Below are positions 52,780 through 61,750 of a stretch of DNA of 64,000 nucleotides, piece by piece. The notes below the pieces were generated by a model. It was not told the origin of the DNA. It did no database searches and saw nothing but the letters and a program-made list of their open reading frames with translations. Position 1 is the stretch's first letter. Each line of letters starts with the position of its first letter. The DNA comes from Hymenobacter properus. Lineage in GTDB: Bacteria > Bacteroidota > Bacteroidia > Cytophagales > Hymenobacteraceae. A program made the translations under genes and the position numbers. The stretch lies in assembly GCF_015694735.1 (NCBI RefSeq), contig NZ_JADQDP010000004.1, positions 248,001 to 312,000 on the forward strand, given 5' to 3'.

Positions 52780-54831
52780 ATGAAACAACTTCTACGCCTG
52801 CCCGCCGCCCTGGTCGCGGTGCTGCTCAGCGCCGCCGCAGCCCACGCCCAGCCCGAGCCCATCAAGTTTGGGAAAATTGACCCCAGAGACCTGACGGCAG
52901 CGCCGTTTGCGGGCGACAGCGCCGCGGCGGCTGTGGTGCTCTGCGACTTTGGCCGCACCAGCATTCAGTTCATCAGCAACGACTTCCAGCTGGTGTCGGA
53001 ACGCGTGACGCGCATTAAAATCCTGAAGAAAGCCGGGTTTGAAAATGCCACGGTGCAGGTGCCGCTCTACCACCACGACACGCGCGCGGAAAAGATTGCC
53101 GGCCTGCGCGGCACCACCTACAACCTGGTGGCCGGCAGGGTCATTCCCACCAAGCTCGATGGCAGCAACATCTTCATAGAAGACCTGACGCCCAACGTGA
53201 AGGTGCGCAAGTTCACGCTGCCCGACGTGCGCGAGGGCTCCGTGATTGAGTATACCTACTCCGTCACGTCGGACTTCTTTTTCAACTTTCAGGACTGGAC
53301 GTTTCAGCGCGACATTCCGGTGCGCTGGAGCGAGTTCCGGGCCAGCATTCCCGAGTATTTCAAGTACAAGATGCTGATGCAGGGCTACCATGCCCTGGCC
53401 GAGCAAAACCAGACCGAGGCCGCCGCTCAGTACGCCATTCACACGGCCGGCAGCAACGTGGGCAGTGGCTTTGGCGCCACCCGCGAAGGCCCCAGCACCG
53501 ACGTGGTGAACAGCCGCGTCACCAACTACCGCTGGGCCATGAAGGACGTGCCCGCCTTCCGCGACGAGCCCTACATGACCACCGCCAACGACTACGTGGA
53601 CCGCATCAGCTTCCAGCTGGCGGGCCTGCAGTTCCCGGGCCAGGGCTACCAGAACGTGGGCGGCACCTGGGCCAAAATCGACATGGAGCTGCTGAACGAC
53701 GACAACTTTGGCCAGCAGCTGAGCCGCGCCGGGTTTCTGAAAGACCAGCTGAAGGCGTTGGTGGCCCAGCACCCCGACCTGGCCACCCGCGCCGCCGCCG
53801 TGCGCCAGCTGGTGATGAGCGCCGTGCGCTACGACGGCGCCAACAGCCTCTACAGCAGCGGCCCGGTGCGCAAGGCCTACGACGCCCACCACGGCAACGC
53901 GGCCGACGTGAACCTGCTGCTCATTGCTGCCCTGCGCGAGGCCGACATTCCGGCCAACCCGCTGCTGCTGAGCACCCGCAGCCACGGCCGCGTGAACCAG
54001 ACGCAGCCCCTGCTCGAGCGCTTCAACTACGTGGCGGGCCACGTGGCACTGGCCGACGGCAAAGAACTGCTGGTGGATGCCACCGAGCCGCTGCTGCCCT
54101 GCGGCGTGCTGCCCACCCGCTGCCTCAACGGCGCGGGCCGCCTCATCATGAAGAACCCGGCCGAGGGCCGCTGGGTGGAACTGGCCCCCAGCCAGCGCTA
54201 CGTGCACTACCAGCAAGTGGCCCTGACCATGGACGAGCGGGGCGGCCTCAGCGGCAAGGTGCACGAGGAGCACGCCGGCTACGCCGCCGCCGATGCCCGC
54301 CGCGAGCTGGCCAACCTGGGCGAGAAGAAATACGCCAGCGAGCTGGCCCGCCCTCACAGCGGCTGGACCGTGCCCAAGTTTGCCGTGGCCGAGCGCGACA
54401 ACGTGGACAAGCCCCTGGGCCTGGACTACGAGTTTACCCAGCCCGCCGACGCCGACGCCACCATTGGCACGTTCTACCTGAGCCCGCTGCGCGAATTCAT
54501 CAGCGAGCAAAACCCCTTCCGCCACGACAACCGCCTCTTTCCGGTTGATTTTGGAGCAGCCAAGGACGACACCCGCATGATAACCCTGACGCTGCCCGCT
54601 GGCTACGAGCTGGCGGAGCTGCCCAAGCCCACGGTGATGGAGCTGCCCGATGGCGGCGGCCGTTTCCTCTTCAGCGTGGCCACGTTGTCGCCGGGCGTGG
54701 TGCAGCTCACCAGCCGCCTCAACCTGCGCAAGCCCTCCTACGCCGCCGCGGAGTACGCCAACCTGCGCGAATTCTACCGCCTGATGCTGGAAAAACAGGG
54801 CGAGAAGCTGGTCATTAAAAAGAAAGCGTAA
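52780..54831 (+). CDS. DUF3857 / transglutaminase-fold protein, tandem paralog 2
   Basis: MKQLLRLPAALVAVLLSAAAAHAQ is the signal peptide. The 683-residue protein matches paralog 1 along its whole length: GFENATVQVPLYHHD, VREGSVIEYTYSVTSDFFFNFQDWTFQRDIPVRWSEF. The transglutaminase motif is DAHHGNAADVNLLLIAALREAD, again with Ala in place of Cys, then FNYVAGHV and LVDATEPLLPCGVLPTRC. It differs most at about 205-250, where an insert (EQNQTEAAAQYAIHTAGS) replaces the equivalent loop. It ends 5 nt before paralog 3, so those two are certainly co-transcribed. Confidence 0.9.
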   Translation: MKQLLRLPAALVAVLLSAAAAHAQPEPIKFGKIDPRDLTAAPFAGDSAAAAVVLCDFGRTSIQFISNDFQLVSERVTRIKILKKAGFENATVQVPLYHHDTRAEKIAGLRGTTYNLVAGRVIPTKLDGSNIFIEDLTPNVKVRKFTLPDVREGSVIEYTYSVTSDFFFNFQDWTFQRDIPVRWSEFRASIPEYFKYKMLMQGYHALAEQNQTEAAAQYAIHTAGSNVGSGFGATREGPSTDVVNSRVTNYRWAMKDVPAFRDEPYMTTANDYVDRISFQLAGLQFPGQGYQNVGGTWAKIDMELLNDDNFGQQLSRAGFLKDQLKALVAQHPDLATRAAAVRQLVMSAVRYDGANSLYSSGPVRKAYDAHHGNAADVNLLLIAALREADIPANPLLLSTRSHGRVNQTQPLLERFNYVAGHVALADGKELLVDATEPLLPCGVLPTRCLNGAGRLIMKNPAEGRWVELAPSQRYVHYQQVALTMDERGGLSGKVHEEHAGYAAADARRELANLGEKKYASELARPHSGWTVPKFAVAERDNVDKPLGLDYEFTQPADADATIGTFYLSPLREFISEQNPFRHDNRLFPVDFGAAKDDTRMITLTLPAGYELAELPKPTVMELPDGGGRFLFSVATLSPGVVQLTSRLNLRKPSYAAAEYANLREFYRLMLEKQGEKLVIKKKA

Positions 54832-54836
54832 GCCTT

Positions 54837-56792
54837 ATGCCACAACCGCACCCCTTTTGGGCGGCCTTGGCGCTGGTGCTGCTGAGCCCCTTTGCGGCCC
54901 AGGCGCAACCCGAGCCCATCAAATTTGGCCAGGTAAACCAAGCCGACCTCACGGCCGCCCCGTTTGGGGCCGACAGCGCCGCGGCCGTGGTGCTCTGCGA
55001 CTACGGCGCGGCCCAGGTGAAATGGGGCGCCGATGGCTCGATGCACAGCGAAACCGAGCGCATGACGCGGGTGAAGATTTTGCGCAAAGCCGGCTACCGC
55101 TATGCCTCGCTGGAAATTCCGCTGGTGGGCGGGCGAAAGCTCACCGGCCTGCGCGGCTTCACCTACAACCTGGTGAACGGTGTGGTGGAAAAAACAAAGC
55201 TGGAAAGCGCCGGCGAGTTCACGGAGGAAATTGCCACCCACGTGCGCGTCTTCAAGTGCACCCTGCCCAACGTGCGCGAAGGCTCGGTGGTGGAGTTTGC
55301 CTACTCGCTGACGGCGGGCGGCCGGGTGAGCCTGCCCGACTGGCAGTTTCAGCACGAGGTGCCGGTGCGCTGGAGCGAGTTTCGCATTGCTTACCCCGAC
55401 ATCTTCAACTTCAAGACCGTGCTGCAGGGCTACCTGCCGCTGGCCGTGCGCGAGCAGAAGGAAGGCACCGCCCGCGTGATGCTGAGCCGCTGGGCCATGA
55501 AGGACGTGCCGGCCCTGCGCGAGGAGCCCTACGTGACCACCATGAACGACTACGTGGCCCGCCTCGACCTGGAGCTGGCCAGCGTGAACGTGCCCGGCCG
55601 GGTGGTGAAGGACTTCCTGAGCAGCTGGGAGCAGGTAGATGCCGACCTGCTGCACGACCCGAACCTGGGCCAGCTGCTGAACCAAGGCGGCTTCCTCTCC
55701 GCCGACCTGGCCAAACTGGCCCTGCCCGCCACTGCCACCGTGGAGGAGCGGGCCGCCGCCGTGCACGCGCTGGTGCGCGGCGCCGTGAAGTACGACGGCC
55801 TGGCCACCACCTATGCCAGCACGCCGCTGCGCAAGCTGTACACCGACACCCACCGGGGCAATGCGGCCGAAATCAACCTGCTGCTGATTGCCGCCCTGCG
55901 CGCCGCCAAGCTCGACGCCAACCCCGTGCTGCTGAGCACCCGCGAGCACGGCCGCGTGGCGGCGAGCTTCCCCATGGCTTCGCGCTTCAACTACGTGGTG
56001 GCCCACGTGGCCCTGCCCGATGGCAAAGACCTGCTGCTGGACGCCACCGAGCCGCTGCTGCCCTGCGGCATGCTGCCCGAGCGCTGCCTCAACGGCGTGG
56101 GCCGCCTGGTGATGGCCAACCCGCAGCACTCGCGCTGGGTGGAGCTCACGCCCAGCCAGCGCCGCGTGCACTTCCAGCAAGCCCAGCTTGACCTCACGCC
56201 CCAGGGCGGCCTCAGCGGCAAGGTGCACGAGGAGTTCAGCGGCTACGCCGGCGCCACGGCCCGCGCCGAGCTGGAGAAAGACGGCGAGCCCAAGTACCGC
56301 ACGCATTTTGCCAGCAAGCACGGGGCCTGGACGGTGCCGCAGTTCGCCGTTTCGCAACGCACCAACCTGCTGAAGCCGCTCACGCTGGACTACGCATTTG
56401 AGCAGCCCGCCGACGCCGCGGCCACGCCGGGCAGCCTGTACCTGAGCCCGGTAAGTGAGTTTTTGGCGGAACAAAACCCGTTCCGGCTCGAAACCCGCAC
56501 CTTCCCGGTCGACTTCGGCACGCAGCAGGACGAAACGCTCATGATTACCCTGCACCTGCCCGCCGACTACGAGTTGGCCGACCGGCCCAAGCCCTCGCAG
56601 GTGGAGCTGCCCGATGGCGGCGGCCGCTTCTTCTACAGCGTGGCCGTGGAGGGCAGCACCGTCAACATCACCAGCCGCCTGAGCTTGCGAAAACCCGTGT
56701 ATGCGGCCGAAGAATACGTGCACCTGCGCGAGCTCTACCGCCTCATGCTGGAAAAGCAGCGCGAGAAACTGGTCATCAAAAAGAAGGCCTAG
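54837..56792 (+). CDS. DUF3857 / transglutaminase-fold protein, tandem paralog 3
   Basis: MPQPHPFWAALALVLLSPFAAQAQ is the signal peptide. At 651 residues it is the shortest of the three because the loop at about 190-235 is missing (WSEFRIAYPDIFNFKTVLQGYLPLAVREQKEG). The domain order is the same and the active-site region reads DTHRGNAAEINLLLIAALRAAK, without Cys, then LLDATEPLLPCGMLPERC. The shared LPCG(V/M)LP(T/E)RC Cys pair in all three copies is a conserved feature of unknown role. A decayed family A repeat separates it from the fourth gene. Confidence 0.9.
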   Translation: MPQPHPFWAALALVLLSPFAAQAQPEPIKFGQVNQADLTAAPFGADSAAAVVLCDYGAAQVKWGADGSMHSETERMTRVKILRKAGYRYASLEIPLVGGRKLTGLRGFTYNLVNGVVEKTKLESAGEFTEEIATHVRVFKCTLPNVREGSVVEFAYSLTAGGRVSLPDWQFQHEVPVRWSEFRIAYPDIFNFKTVLQGYLPLAVREQKEGTARVMLSRWAMKDVPALREEPYVTTMNDYVARLDLELASVNVPGRVVKDFLSSWEQVDADLLHDPNLGQLLNQGGFLSADLAKLALPATATVEERAAAVHALVRGAVKYDGLATTYASTPLRKLYTDTHRGNAAEINLLLIAALRAAKLDANPVLLSTREHGRVAASFPMASRFNYVVAHVALPDGKDLLLDATEPLLPCGMLPERCLNGVGRLVMANPQHSRWVELTPSQRRVHFQQAQLDLTPQGGLSGKVHEEFSGYAGATARAELEKDGEPKYRTHFASKHGAWTVPQFAVSQRTNLLKPLTLDYAFEQPADAAATPGSLYLSPVSEFLAEQNPFRLETRTFPVDFGTQQDETLMITLHLPADYELADRPKPSQVELPDGGGRFFYSVAVEGSTVNITSRLSLRKPVYAAEEYVHLRELYRLMLEKQREKLVIKKKA

Positions 56793-56812
56793 TTTAATCA
56801 ACGAATCAAGGC

Positions 56813-56842
56813 CGTCATGCCCCGGCTGCGCTCGGCAGGACG
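56813..56842. repeat. Collapsed family A repeat remnant
   Basis: GTCATGCCCCGGCTGCGCTC and GGCAGGAC keep only the outer ends of the two arms. The central portion and loop appear to have been deleted. Confidence 0.55.
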
Positions 56843-56879
56843 TTTCATTTTCCATTCCTTTCGCTTTTCCTTTTAACTG

Positions 56880-58826
56880 ATGAAAGCATTACTTCCCCTG
56901 CTGGCCGCCCTGCCGCTGAGTAGCTTCCTGCTGCCTGCCGTTGCCCCTGCGCCCAAGTATGCGGTGGCCGATATCCCGGCGGCCTTGCGCGAGGGCGCCC
57001 ACGCCGTGCTGCGGGCCGACGATGAGGTGGTGACGGTGAAATCGGCCGGGCGCCTGGTGTATGCCGTGCACCGCGTGGTGACGGTGCTGGATGCGGCCGG
57101 CGACGACCAGGGCCGCCACTCGGTGAGCTACGACGCGCTGCACGCCCTCAACTACCTGCGCGGCGCCGTGTACGACGCCGACGGCCGCCTGCTGCACCAG
57201 CTGCGCGCCGCCGAAATCCACGACCAGGGCGTGGGCGACGCCGGCGGCAACTTCATGACCGACGTGCGCGTGCGCTACGCCGACCTGCGCCAGCCCCAAA
57301 CGCCCTACACCGTGGAGTTCGACTACGAGCTGACGGTAGACAACGCCTTGTTTTACCCCGACTTTCAGCCGCAGGACGAGGAAGGCCTGGCCGTGCAAAG
57401 CGCTACTTTCAAAGTAACCACGCCGGCCGCCCTGCCCCTGCGCTACCAGGAGCGGCAGCTGCCCAAAGGCGCGGCCGTGGCGCGCAGCACCGCAGCAGGC
57501 CAGGAAGTGTACCAGTGGGAGCTAACCAACCTGCCCGCCGTGGAAGAGGAAGAAGCCGCCCCGCCGCTGGCCTACACCACGCCGGCCGTGGTGCTGGCGC
57601 CCGGCGCGTTTGAGGTGCAGGGCTACAAGGGCACGGCCGCTACCTGGCAGGGCCTGGGGCAGTGGAGCTACGAGCTGAACGCCGGCCGCGACGTGCTGCC
57701 GCCCGCCACCGTGGCCAAGGTGCAGGCCCTGGTGAAGGACGCGCCCGACGCCCGCACCAAGGCCCGGCGCGTGTACGAAATGCTGCAGGGCAGCACCCGC
57801 TACATCTCGGTGCAGCTGGGCCTGGGCGGCTGGCAAACCTTCCCGGCTAGCTCGGTGGCCAGCAACGGCTACGGCGACTGCAAGGCCCTGAGCAACTACA
57901 CCACGGCCCTGCTGGCCGCCGCCGGTGTGCCCGCCTACGTGGCCCTGGTGGGCGCCGGCTCCGACCGCCCCGACCTGCGCGCCGATTTCCCCAGCTCGCA
58001 GTTCAACCACGCCATCGTGTGCGTGCCCCTGGCCCAGGCCGGCAAGCCCGACACCCTGTGGCTGGAATGCACCAGCCAGACGGCCCCGTTCGGCTACATG
58101 GGCAGCTTCACCGGCAACCGGCACGCGCTGCTCGTGACGCCCAAAGGCGGCCAGCTGGTGGCCACGCCCCGCTATGGCGCCACCGAAAACCGCTTGCAGC
58201 GCCGCCTCGACCTGTTCATCGACGATAAAGGTGGCGCCACGGCCACGGCGCGCACCCTGCGCACCGGCCAGGAGCAGGACCTGTACGCCCAATTGATGCA
58301 CGAGCTGGGCCCCACCGACCAGAAGAAGTACATCACCGACCACCTGAAGCTGCCCACCTTCACGCTCACCAAGTGCAACCTGGCCGCTGCGCCCGCCACG
58401 GGCGCGCCGGGCATTGTCGAAACCCTGGGCCTGGCGCTGCCGGGCTTTGCGGCGCCCAGCGGCAAGCGCGTGTTCATTGCGCCCAACCTGCTGAGCCGCC
58501 TGCCCGCCCTGCCCGCTCAGGCGGGCGAGCGCCAAACGCCGGTGTGGCTGTCCGACGCCTGCCTGCACGCCGACACAGTGCGCCTGCACCTGCCCGCCGG
58601 CTTCCGGCCCGAAAACCTGCCGGCGCCGGTGCAGCTCAGCACGGCCTACGGCATTTACTCCAGCCAGTACGCGGCCCTGCCCGACGGCGGCGTCCAATAC
58701 ATCCGCCGCCTCGAAATGAAGCGCGGCCAATTCCCCGCCACCGCCTACGCCGGCTACCTGGAGTTCCGCCGCAAAATCAGCGCCGCCGACAAGGCCCAGG
58801 TGGTGCTGCTGAAGACGGAGAGCTGA
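56880..58826 (+). CDS. DUF3857 / transglutaminase-family protein with intact Cys
   Basis: The 648-residue protein starts MKALLPLLAALPLSSFLLPAV (signal peptide). It has a DUF3857 domain and a transglutaminase domain with SNGYGDCKALSNYTTALLAAAG (catalytic Cys), QFNHAIVCV (His) and LWLECTSQTAPFGY (Glu where Asp is usual). This Cys-His-acid arrangement makes it the likely active member beside the three Cys-less paralogs. Sequence identity to them is low, so it is a distant relative rather than a recent duplicate. Protease, transglutaminase or amidase activity in the periplasm are all possible. Confidence 0.9.
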   Translation: MKALLPLLAALPLSSFLLPAVAPAPKYAVADIPAALREGAHAVLRADDEVVTVKSAGRLVYAVHRVVTVLDAAGDDQGRHSVSYDALHALNYLRGAVYDADGRLLHQLRAAEIHDQGVGDAGGNFMTDVRVRYADLRQPQTPYTVEFDYELTVDNALFYPDFQPQDEEGLAVQSATFKVTTPAALPLRYQERQLPKGAAVARSTAAGQEVYQWELTNLPAVEEEEAAPPLAYTTPAVVLAPGAFEVQGYKGTAATWQGLGQWSYELNAGRDVLPPATVAKVQALVKDAPDARTKARRVYEMLQGSTRYISVQLGLGGWQTFPASSVASNGYGDCKALSNYTTALLAAAGVPAYVALVGAGSDRPDLRADFPSSQFNHAIVCVPLAQAGKPDTLWLECTSQTAPFGYMGSFTGNRHALLVTPKGGQLVATPRYGATENRLQRRLDLFIDDKGGATATARTLRTGQEQDLYAQLMHELGPTDQKKYITDHLKLPTFTLTKCNLAAAPATGAPGIVETLGLALPGFAAPSGKRVFIAPNLLSRLPALPAQAGERQTPVWLSDACLHADTVRLHLPAGFRPENLPAPVQLSTAYGIYSSQYAALPDGGVQYIRRLEMKRGQFPATAYAGYLEFRRKISAADKAQVVLLKTES

Positions 58827-58876
58827 GTTTCTTATCTTCGTCGCGCCGGGCTTTTCCGGCTTTCCTTTCCAGACAT

Positions 58877-59344
58877 ATGACTAAAAATCTTCTTTTCCTG
58901 GGGTTGTTGCTAAGCGCTGCCACGGCTGCCACGGCCCAAACCCAGCCTGCTACGCCCGGCGTAGAAACTTCGCACATCGCCGTTCAGCGCGTGCGCATGG
59001 GAGTTAATGACATTAACCCCGAGAAGGAAGCCGACCAAAAGGCCTCCCTGCTAACCGGGCAGCTTTCGCTCACCCCCGAGCAAACGGCCCGGGTGCGGGC
59101 CGCCGCGCTGGTAGAGTCGCAGGAGCGGCTGGCGTTGCTCAAAAAGCACAACGCCCGCACCAACCACGACGGCATGAAAGAGGAAGGCGAAGCCATTACC
59201 AACAAGTTTGAAAACGAGTTGAAGGCCACGCTTACCCCCGAACAGTACGAGCGCCGGCTGATGATTCAGGCGCGGTTTCGGAAAATCCGGGAGCAGGCCG
59301 ATGCCGCCGAAAAGGCCGGGGCACAGCCGGCCACGCGGCCTTAA
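58877..59344 (+). CDS. Small secreted helical protein
   Basis: MTKNLLFLGLLLSAATAATAQ is a signal peptide. The 134-residue mature part is helical with two LTPEQ motifs (LSLTPEQTARVRAAALVESQERLALLKKH, LKATLTPEQYERRLMIQARFRKIREQ). This pattern is typical of periplasmic Spy/CpxP-like or uncharacterised Bacteroidota proteins that bind partners through LTxxQ-type helices. The frame is open upstream to 58373 only because of antisense bias. A strong terminator follows the stop. Confidence 0.8.
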   Translation: MTKNLLFLGLLLSAATAATAQTQPATPGVETSHIAVQRVRMGVNDINPEKEADQKASLLTGQLSLTPEQTARVRAAALVESQERLALLKKHNARTNHDGMKEEGEAITNKFENELKATLTPEQYERRLMIQARFRKIREQADAAEKAGAQPATRP

Positions 59345-59362
59345 AATGATGCTTTCTTCAGC

Positions 59363-59399
59363 AAAAAGCCCCGGCACTGCGCAGTGCCGGGGCTTTTTA
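59363..59399. terminator. Bidirectional intrinsic terminator
   Basis: AAAAAGCCCCGGCACTGC is inverted to GCAGTGCCGGGGCTTTTT with almost no loop. It separates the rightward secreted-protein gene from the leftward HhH gene. Confidence 0.93.
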
Positions 59400-59493
59400 T
59401 TGGAGCTTATATCATCTAAGGGTTGGGCACTGAGGACGAGACGAATCAGATTCACTGAACTTCGTTTGCTTCAACTGGGCCCTGCAATTGCGG

Positions 59494-61692
59494 TTAAAAC
59501 TTAACTCGCAGCTGCGCCTTCACCTCGTTGCGCAGCTGGCCCTGAATGGTCTCCAACCCGCTGCCGACGGTGTTCTGGTGGCGGTAGCGGGTTTCGGCGT
59601 AGCGCAGCCAGAGCGTGAGGGAACGGTTGAGGCGGATTTCGGCGATGCCGTACACGCGGGTGCCCTGGCCGTAGAGCGCGGGCACCGACACGGCCAGCAG
59701 CACGTCCTGCTCATACACGTACTGGCGGGTGTCGTAGTCGTCGGCGTCGAAGAGCGAGTAGCGGGCCGTGAGCTTGAGGCTGCGGTTGAGCTGGTAGCTC
59801 ACGTCCTGAGCCAGGGCGTAGCCGCTGCGCCAGGCCAGGTTGGTGTCGTCGCGCAGGCGCGAGGTCTGCAGGCGGGTGCGCAGGCTTAGCGCGGTGCTGA
59901 TGTCGGTGTTGTAGTACACCAGCAGGCTTTGGCGGAGCTGCTCGCCGGGCAGGGGCAGCACGCGGTTGGCGGCCAGGTTGGTGAGGTCGGTGGTGGCCAG
60001 GTCGCGGGGCTTGAGGCGCTGGCGGGCCTGCACGTAGAGCAGGCTGGTTTTGGTGGGTGAGTAGGCCACGCGCACCAGGGCGTCATGCCCGTCGGTGGGC
60101 GCGCTGGCCCGGTAGCGCAGCCACGGAAAGCGGAACTGGTCGTAGTAGGCCGAAATTTCCCACTGCGCAATGGGCCGCACCTTCAGGCCGAGGTACACAC
60201 CGGTTTCGTTGATGTTGCGGGTGTTTTCGCTGAAGGCGTTGCCATAGAGCGTGTGGAAGTTGGCATCGTAGTGGCGCACCAGCAGGGCCGCATCTACCTG
60301 CGGGCCCAGGCTGGCGAGCAGGCCGTTCACGGTGCCCAGGCCGCCCCCGCTGCTGCGCGCCGTTTCGCCAAATAGCAGGAAGTTGCGGTACACGTAGCTG
60401 TAGTTGAGGCTAAGGGCCAGGTTGTCCTTGCCGCTGAACTCGAACTTGTTGTACACCTCGGGGCGCTTGAGCAGGGCTGTGCCGTAGTGCGTGAACACGC
60501 CCGTGGCCCCAATGGCCAGGTTGCCGTCGCGGCTGGTGTAGGTGGCGTTGCCGCCCCCGATAGTTTCCTGCAGCTGGTGGCGGTTGGCCAGCTCCGAGGC
60601 CGTGCGGTGGAAGCCCGTGTAAAGCAGGCCCGAGGTAAACTCGTCAAACTGCGCCAGCGAGTCCTGGCTTTGCTGCAGGTTGGCATCCACGTTCTTGTGC
60701 GACACAAACGCCGTGGCCTGCACCGTGGGCGACACCTGCACGGTGACCGCCCCGCCCCGGAAAAACGTGTTTTCGAGCAGCGACGAATACGCCCGCACGC
60801 CCAGCGACGAGCGCCGCAGCGTCGTAATCGTTTCGGCCCCTTTGCCCACGCCCAGGCCCGACGACAGCAGCAGTCCCTGCCCAAACTGCAGCTGGTAGTC
60901 GCCCAGGGCCAGGGTTTTCAGCCGGCCCCGCTCCTGCAGCACGAAGTGCGCCGACACGTAGTCGGCCCCGAACTGCCCGTTCTTCGGATTCCAGATGAAT
61001 TGTTCGCCGGCGTCCTTTTCCATCGAAAAGCCCAGGCTGAAATCCTTGGTGTGGCTCACGCGGTAGCGAATGAGCATCTTGTCGGGCGAGCCGAGGTAGC
61101 GCGTGGTGGGCTGCCCCTGGTAGATGGTGGGCGGCGTGTAGCCCTGGCGCTGTTGCAGCACCCGCTCGTAGCGCAGAAACAGGGCGTTGTTGTCTTCCTG
61201 GGCAATGCGCTGCCACAGCGTGCCGCGGCTGCGGTTGGCGTTGCTGCTTTGCACCGTCACGAAGGGCAGAATGCGGTTGATGGTGCGCAGGTCGTAGCCC
61301 TCTATGCTTTGCAGCTCGTACACGCTCAGCAGGTCGCCGTTTTCCTGGCGGTGCTTGAGCAGCGTGGTTATCTGGTTTTCGTTAAGCAGCAGCAGACCGC
61401 GCAGCTCCTCGCGGGTGGCCGTGTTGAGGTTGATGGGGGTCTGGTAGTACTGCAGCAGCGTTTCGTACAGGTCCTCGTACGGGACCTGGTCCGACTGAAT
61501 TTCGGCAAATAGCTCCTGCGTCAGGCGGTCCAAATCAGGCGCTCGGCGCACGTAATCCTGCGCTTGCGCTGAGTGAGCAGTGAGCAGTGAGCAGTTAACA
61601 GTGAGGACCGCCAAGCACCCGACGCCGCGTTTCAGCAGTCGTTTAGGCCAGCCAGTCAGCACGCAACTTGCATGAGGGTAATGTTTTTTCAT
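59494..61692 (-). CDS. Helix-hairpin-helix and beta-barrel outer-membrane protein
   Basis: A signal peptide (MKKHYPHASC... to SAQA) precedes a helical N-terminal region of about 100 residues with a ComEA-like helix-hairpin-helix (INLNTATREELRGLLLLNENQITTLLKHRQENG) and a second HhH-like repeat (LLSVYELQSIEGYDLRTINRILPF). The remaining ~530 residues alternate aromatic and polar residues like an outer-membrane barrel. It ends NEVKAQLRVKF, with the C-terminal Phe typical of barrel insertion. Such proteins are widespread in Bacteroidota and have no assigned role. The signal-peptide region contains a short tandem repeat, which is unusual. Confidence 0.85.
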   Translation of the reverse strand: MKKHYPHASCVLTGWPKRLLKRGVGCLAVLTVNCSLLTAHSAQAQDYVRRAPDLDRLTQELFAEIQSDQVPYEDLYETLLQYYQTPINLNTATREELRGLLLLNENQITTLLKHRQENGDLLSVYELQSIEGYDLRTINRILPFVTVQSSNANRSRGTLWQRIAQEDNNALFLRYERVLQQRQGYTPPTIYQGQPTTRYLGSPDKMLIRYRVSHTKDFSLGFSMEKDAGEQFIWNPKNGQFGADYVSAHFVLQERGRLKTLALGDYQLQFGQGLLLSSGLGVGKGAETITTLRRSSLGVRAYSSLLENTFFRGGAVTVQVSPTVQATAFVSHKNVDANLQQSQDSLAQFDEFTSGLLYTGFHRTASELANRHQLQETIGGGNATYTSRDGNLAIGATGVFTHYGTALLKRPEVYNKFEFSGKDNLALSLNYSYVYRNFLLFGETARSSGGGLGTVNGLLASLGPQVDAALLVRHYDANFHTLYGNAFSENTRNINETGVYLGLKVRPIAQWEISAYYDQFRFPWLRYRASAPTDGHDALVRVAYSPTKTSLLYVQARQRLKPRDLATTDLTNLAANRVLPLPGEQLRQSLLVYYNTDISTALSLRTRLQTSRLRDDTNLAWRSGYALAQDVSYQLNRSLKLTARYSLFDADDYDTRQYVYEQDVLLAVSVPALYGQGTRVYGIAEIRLNRSLTLWLRYAETRYRHQNTVGSGLETIQGQLRNEVKAQLRVKF
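61571..61606. repeat. Short GTGAGCA-type tandem repeat inside a signal-peptide coding region
   Basis: GAGTGAGCAGTGAGCAGTGA, then GCAGTTAACAGTGAG, encodes VNCSLLTAHSA of the downstream protein's signal peptide. It is repeated in inverted orientation at 61720-61750. Confidence 0.75.
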
Positions 61693-61719
61693 CGAATTCG
61701 GTTAGCGGCGCGCGGCCGA

Positions 61720-61750
61720 TTGCTCACTGTTCACTGCTAACTGTTCACTG
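61720..61750. repeat. Inverted copy of the GTGAGCA/GTGAACA repeat
   Basis: TGCTCACTGTTCACTGCTAA, then CTGTTCACTG, is the reverse complement of the unit at 61571 with small changes. It supplies the stop codon (61745-61747) of the barrel protein gene. Confidence 0.75.
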
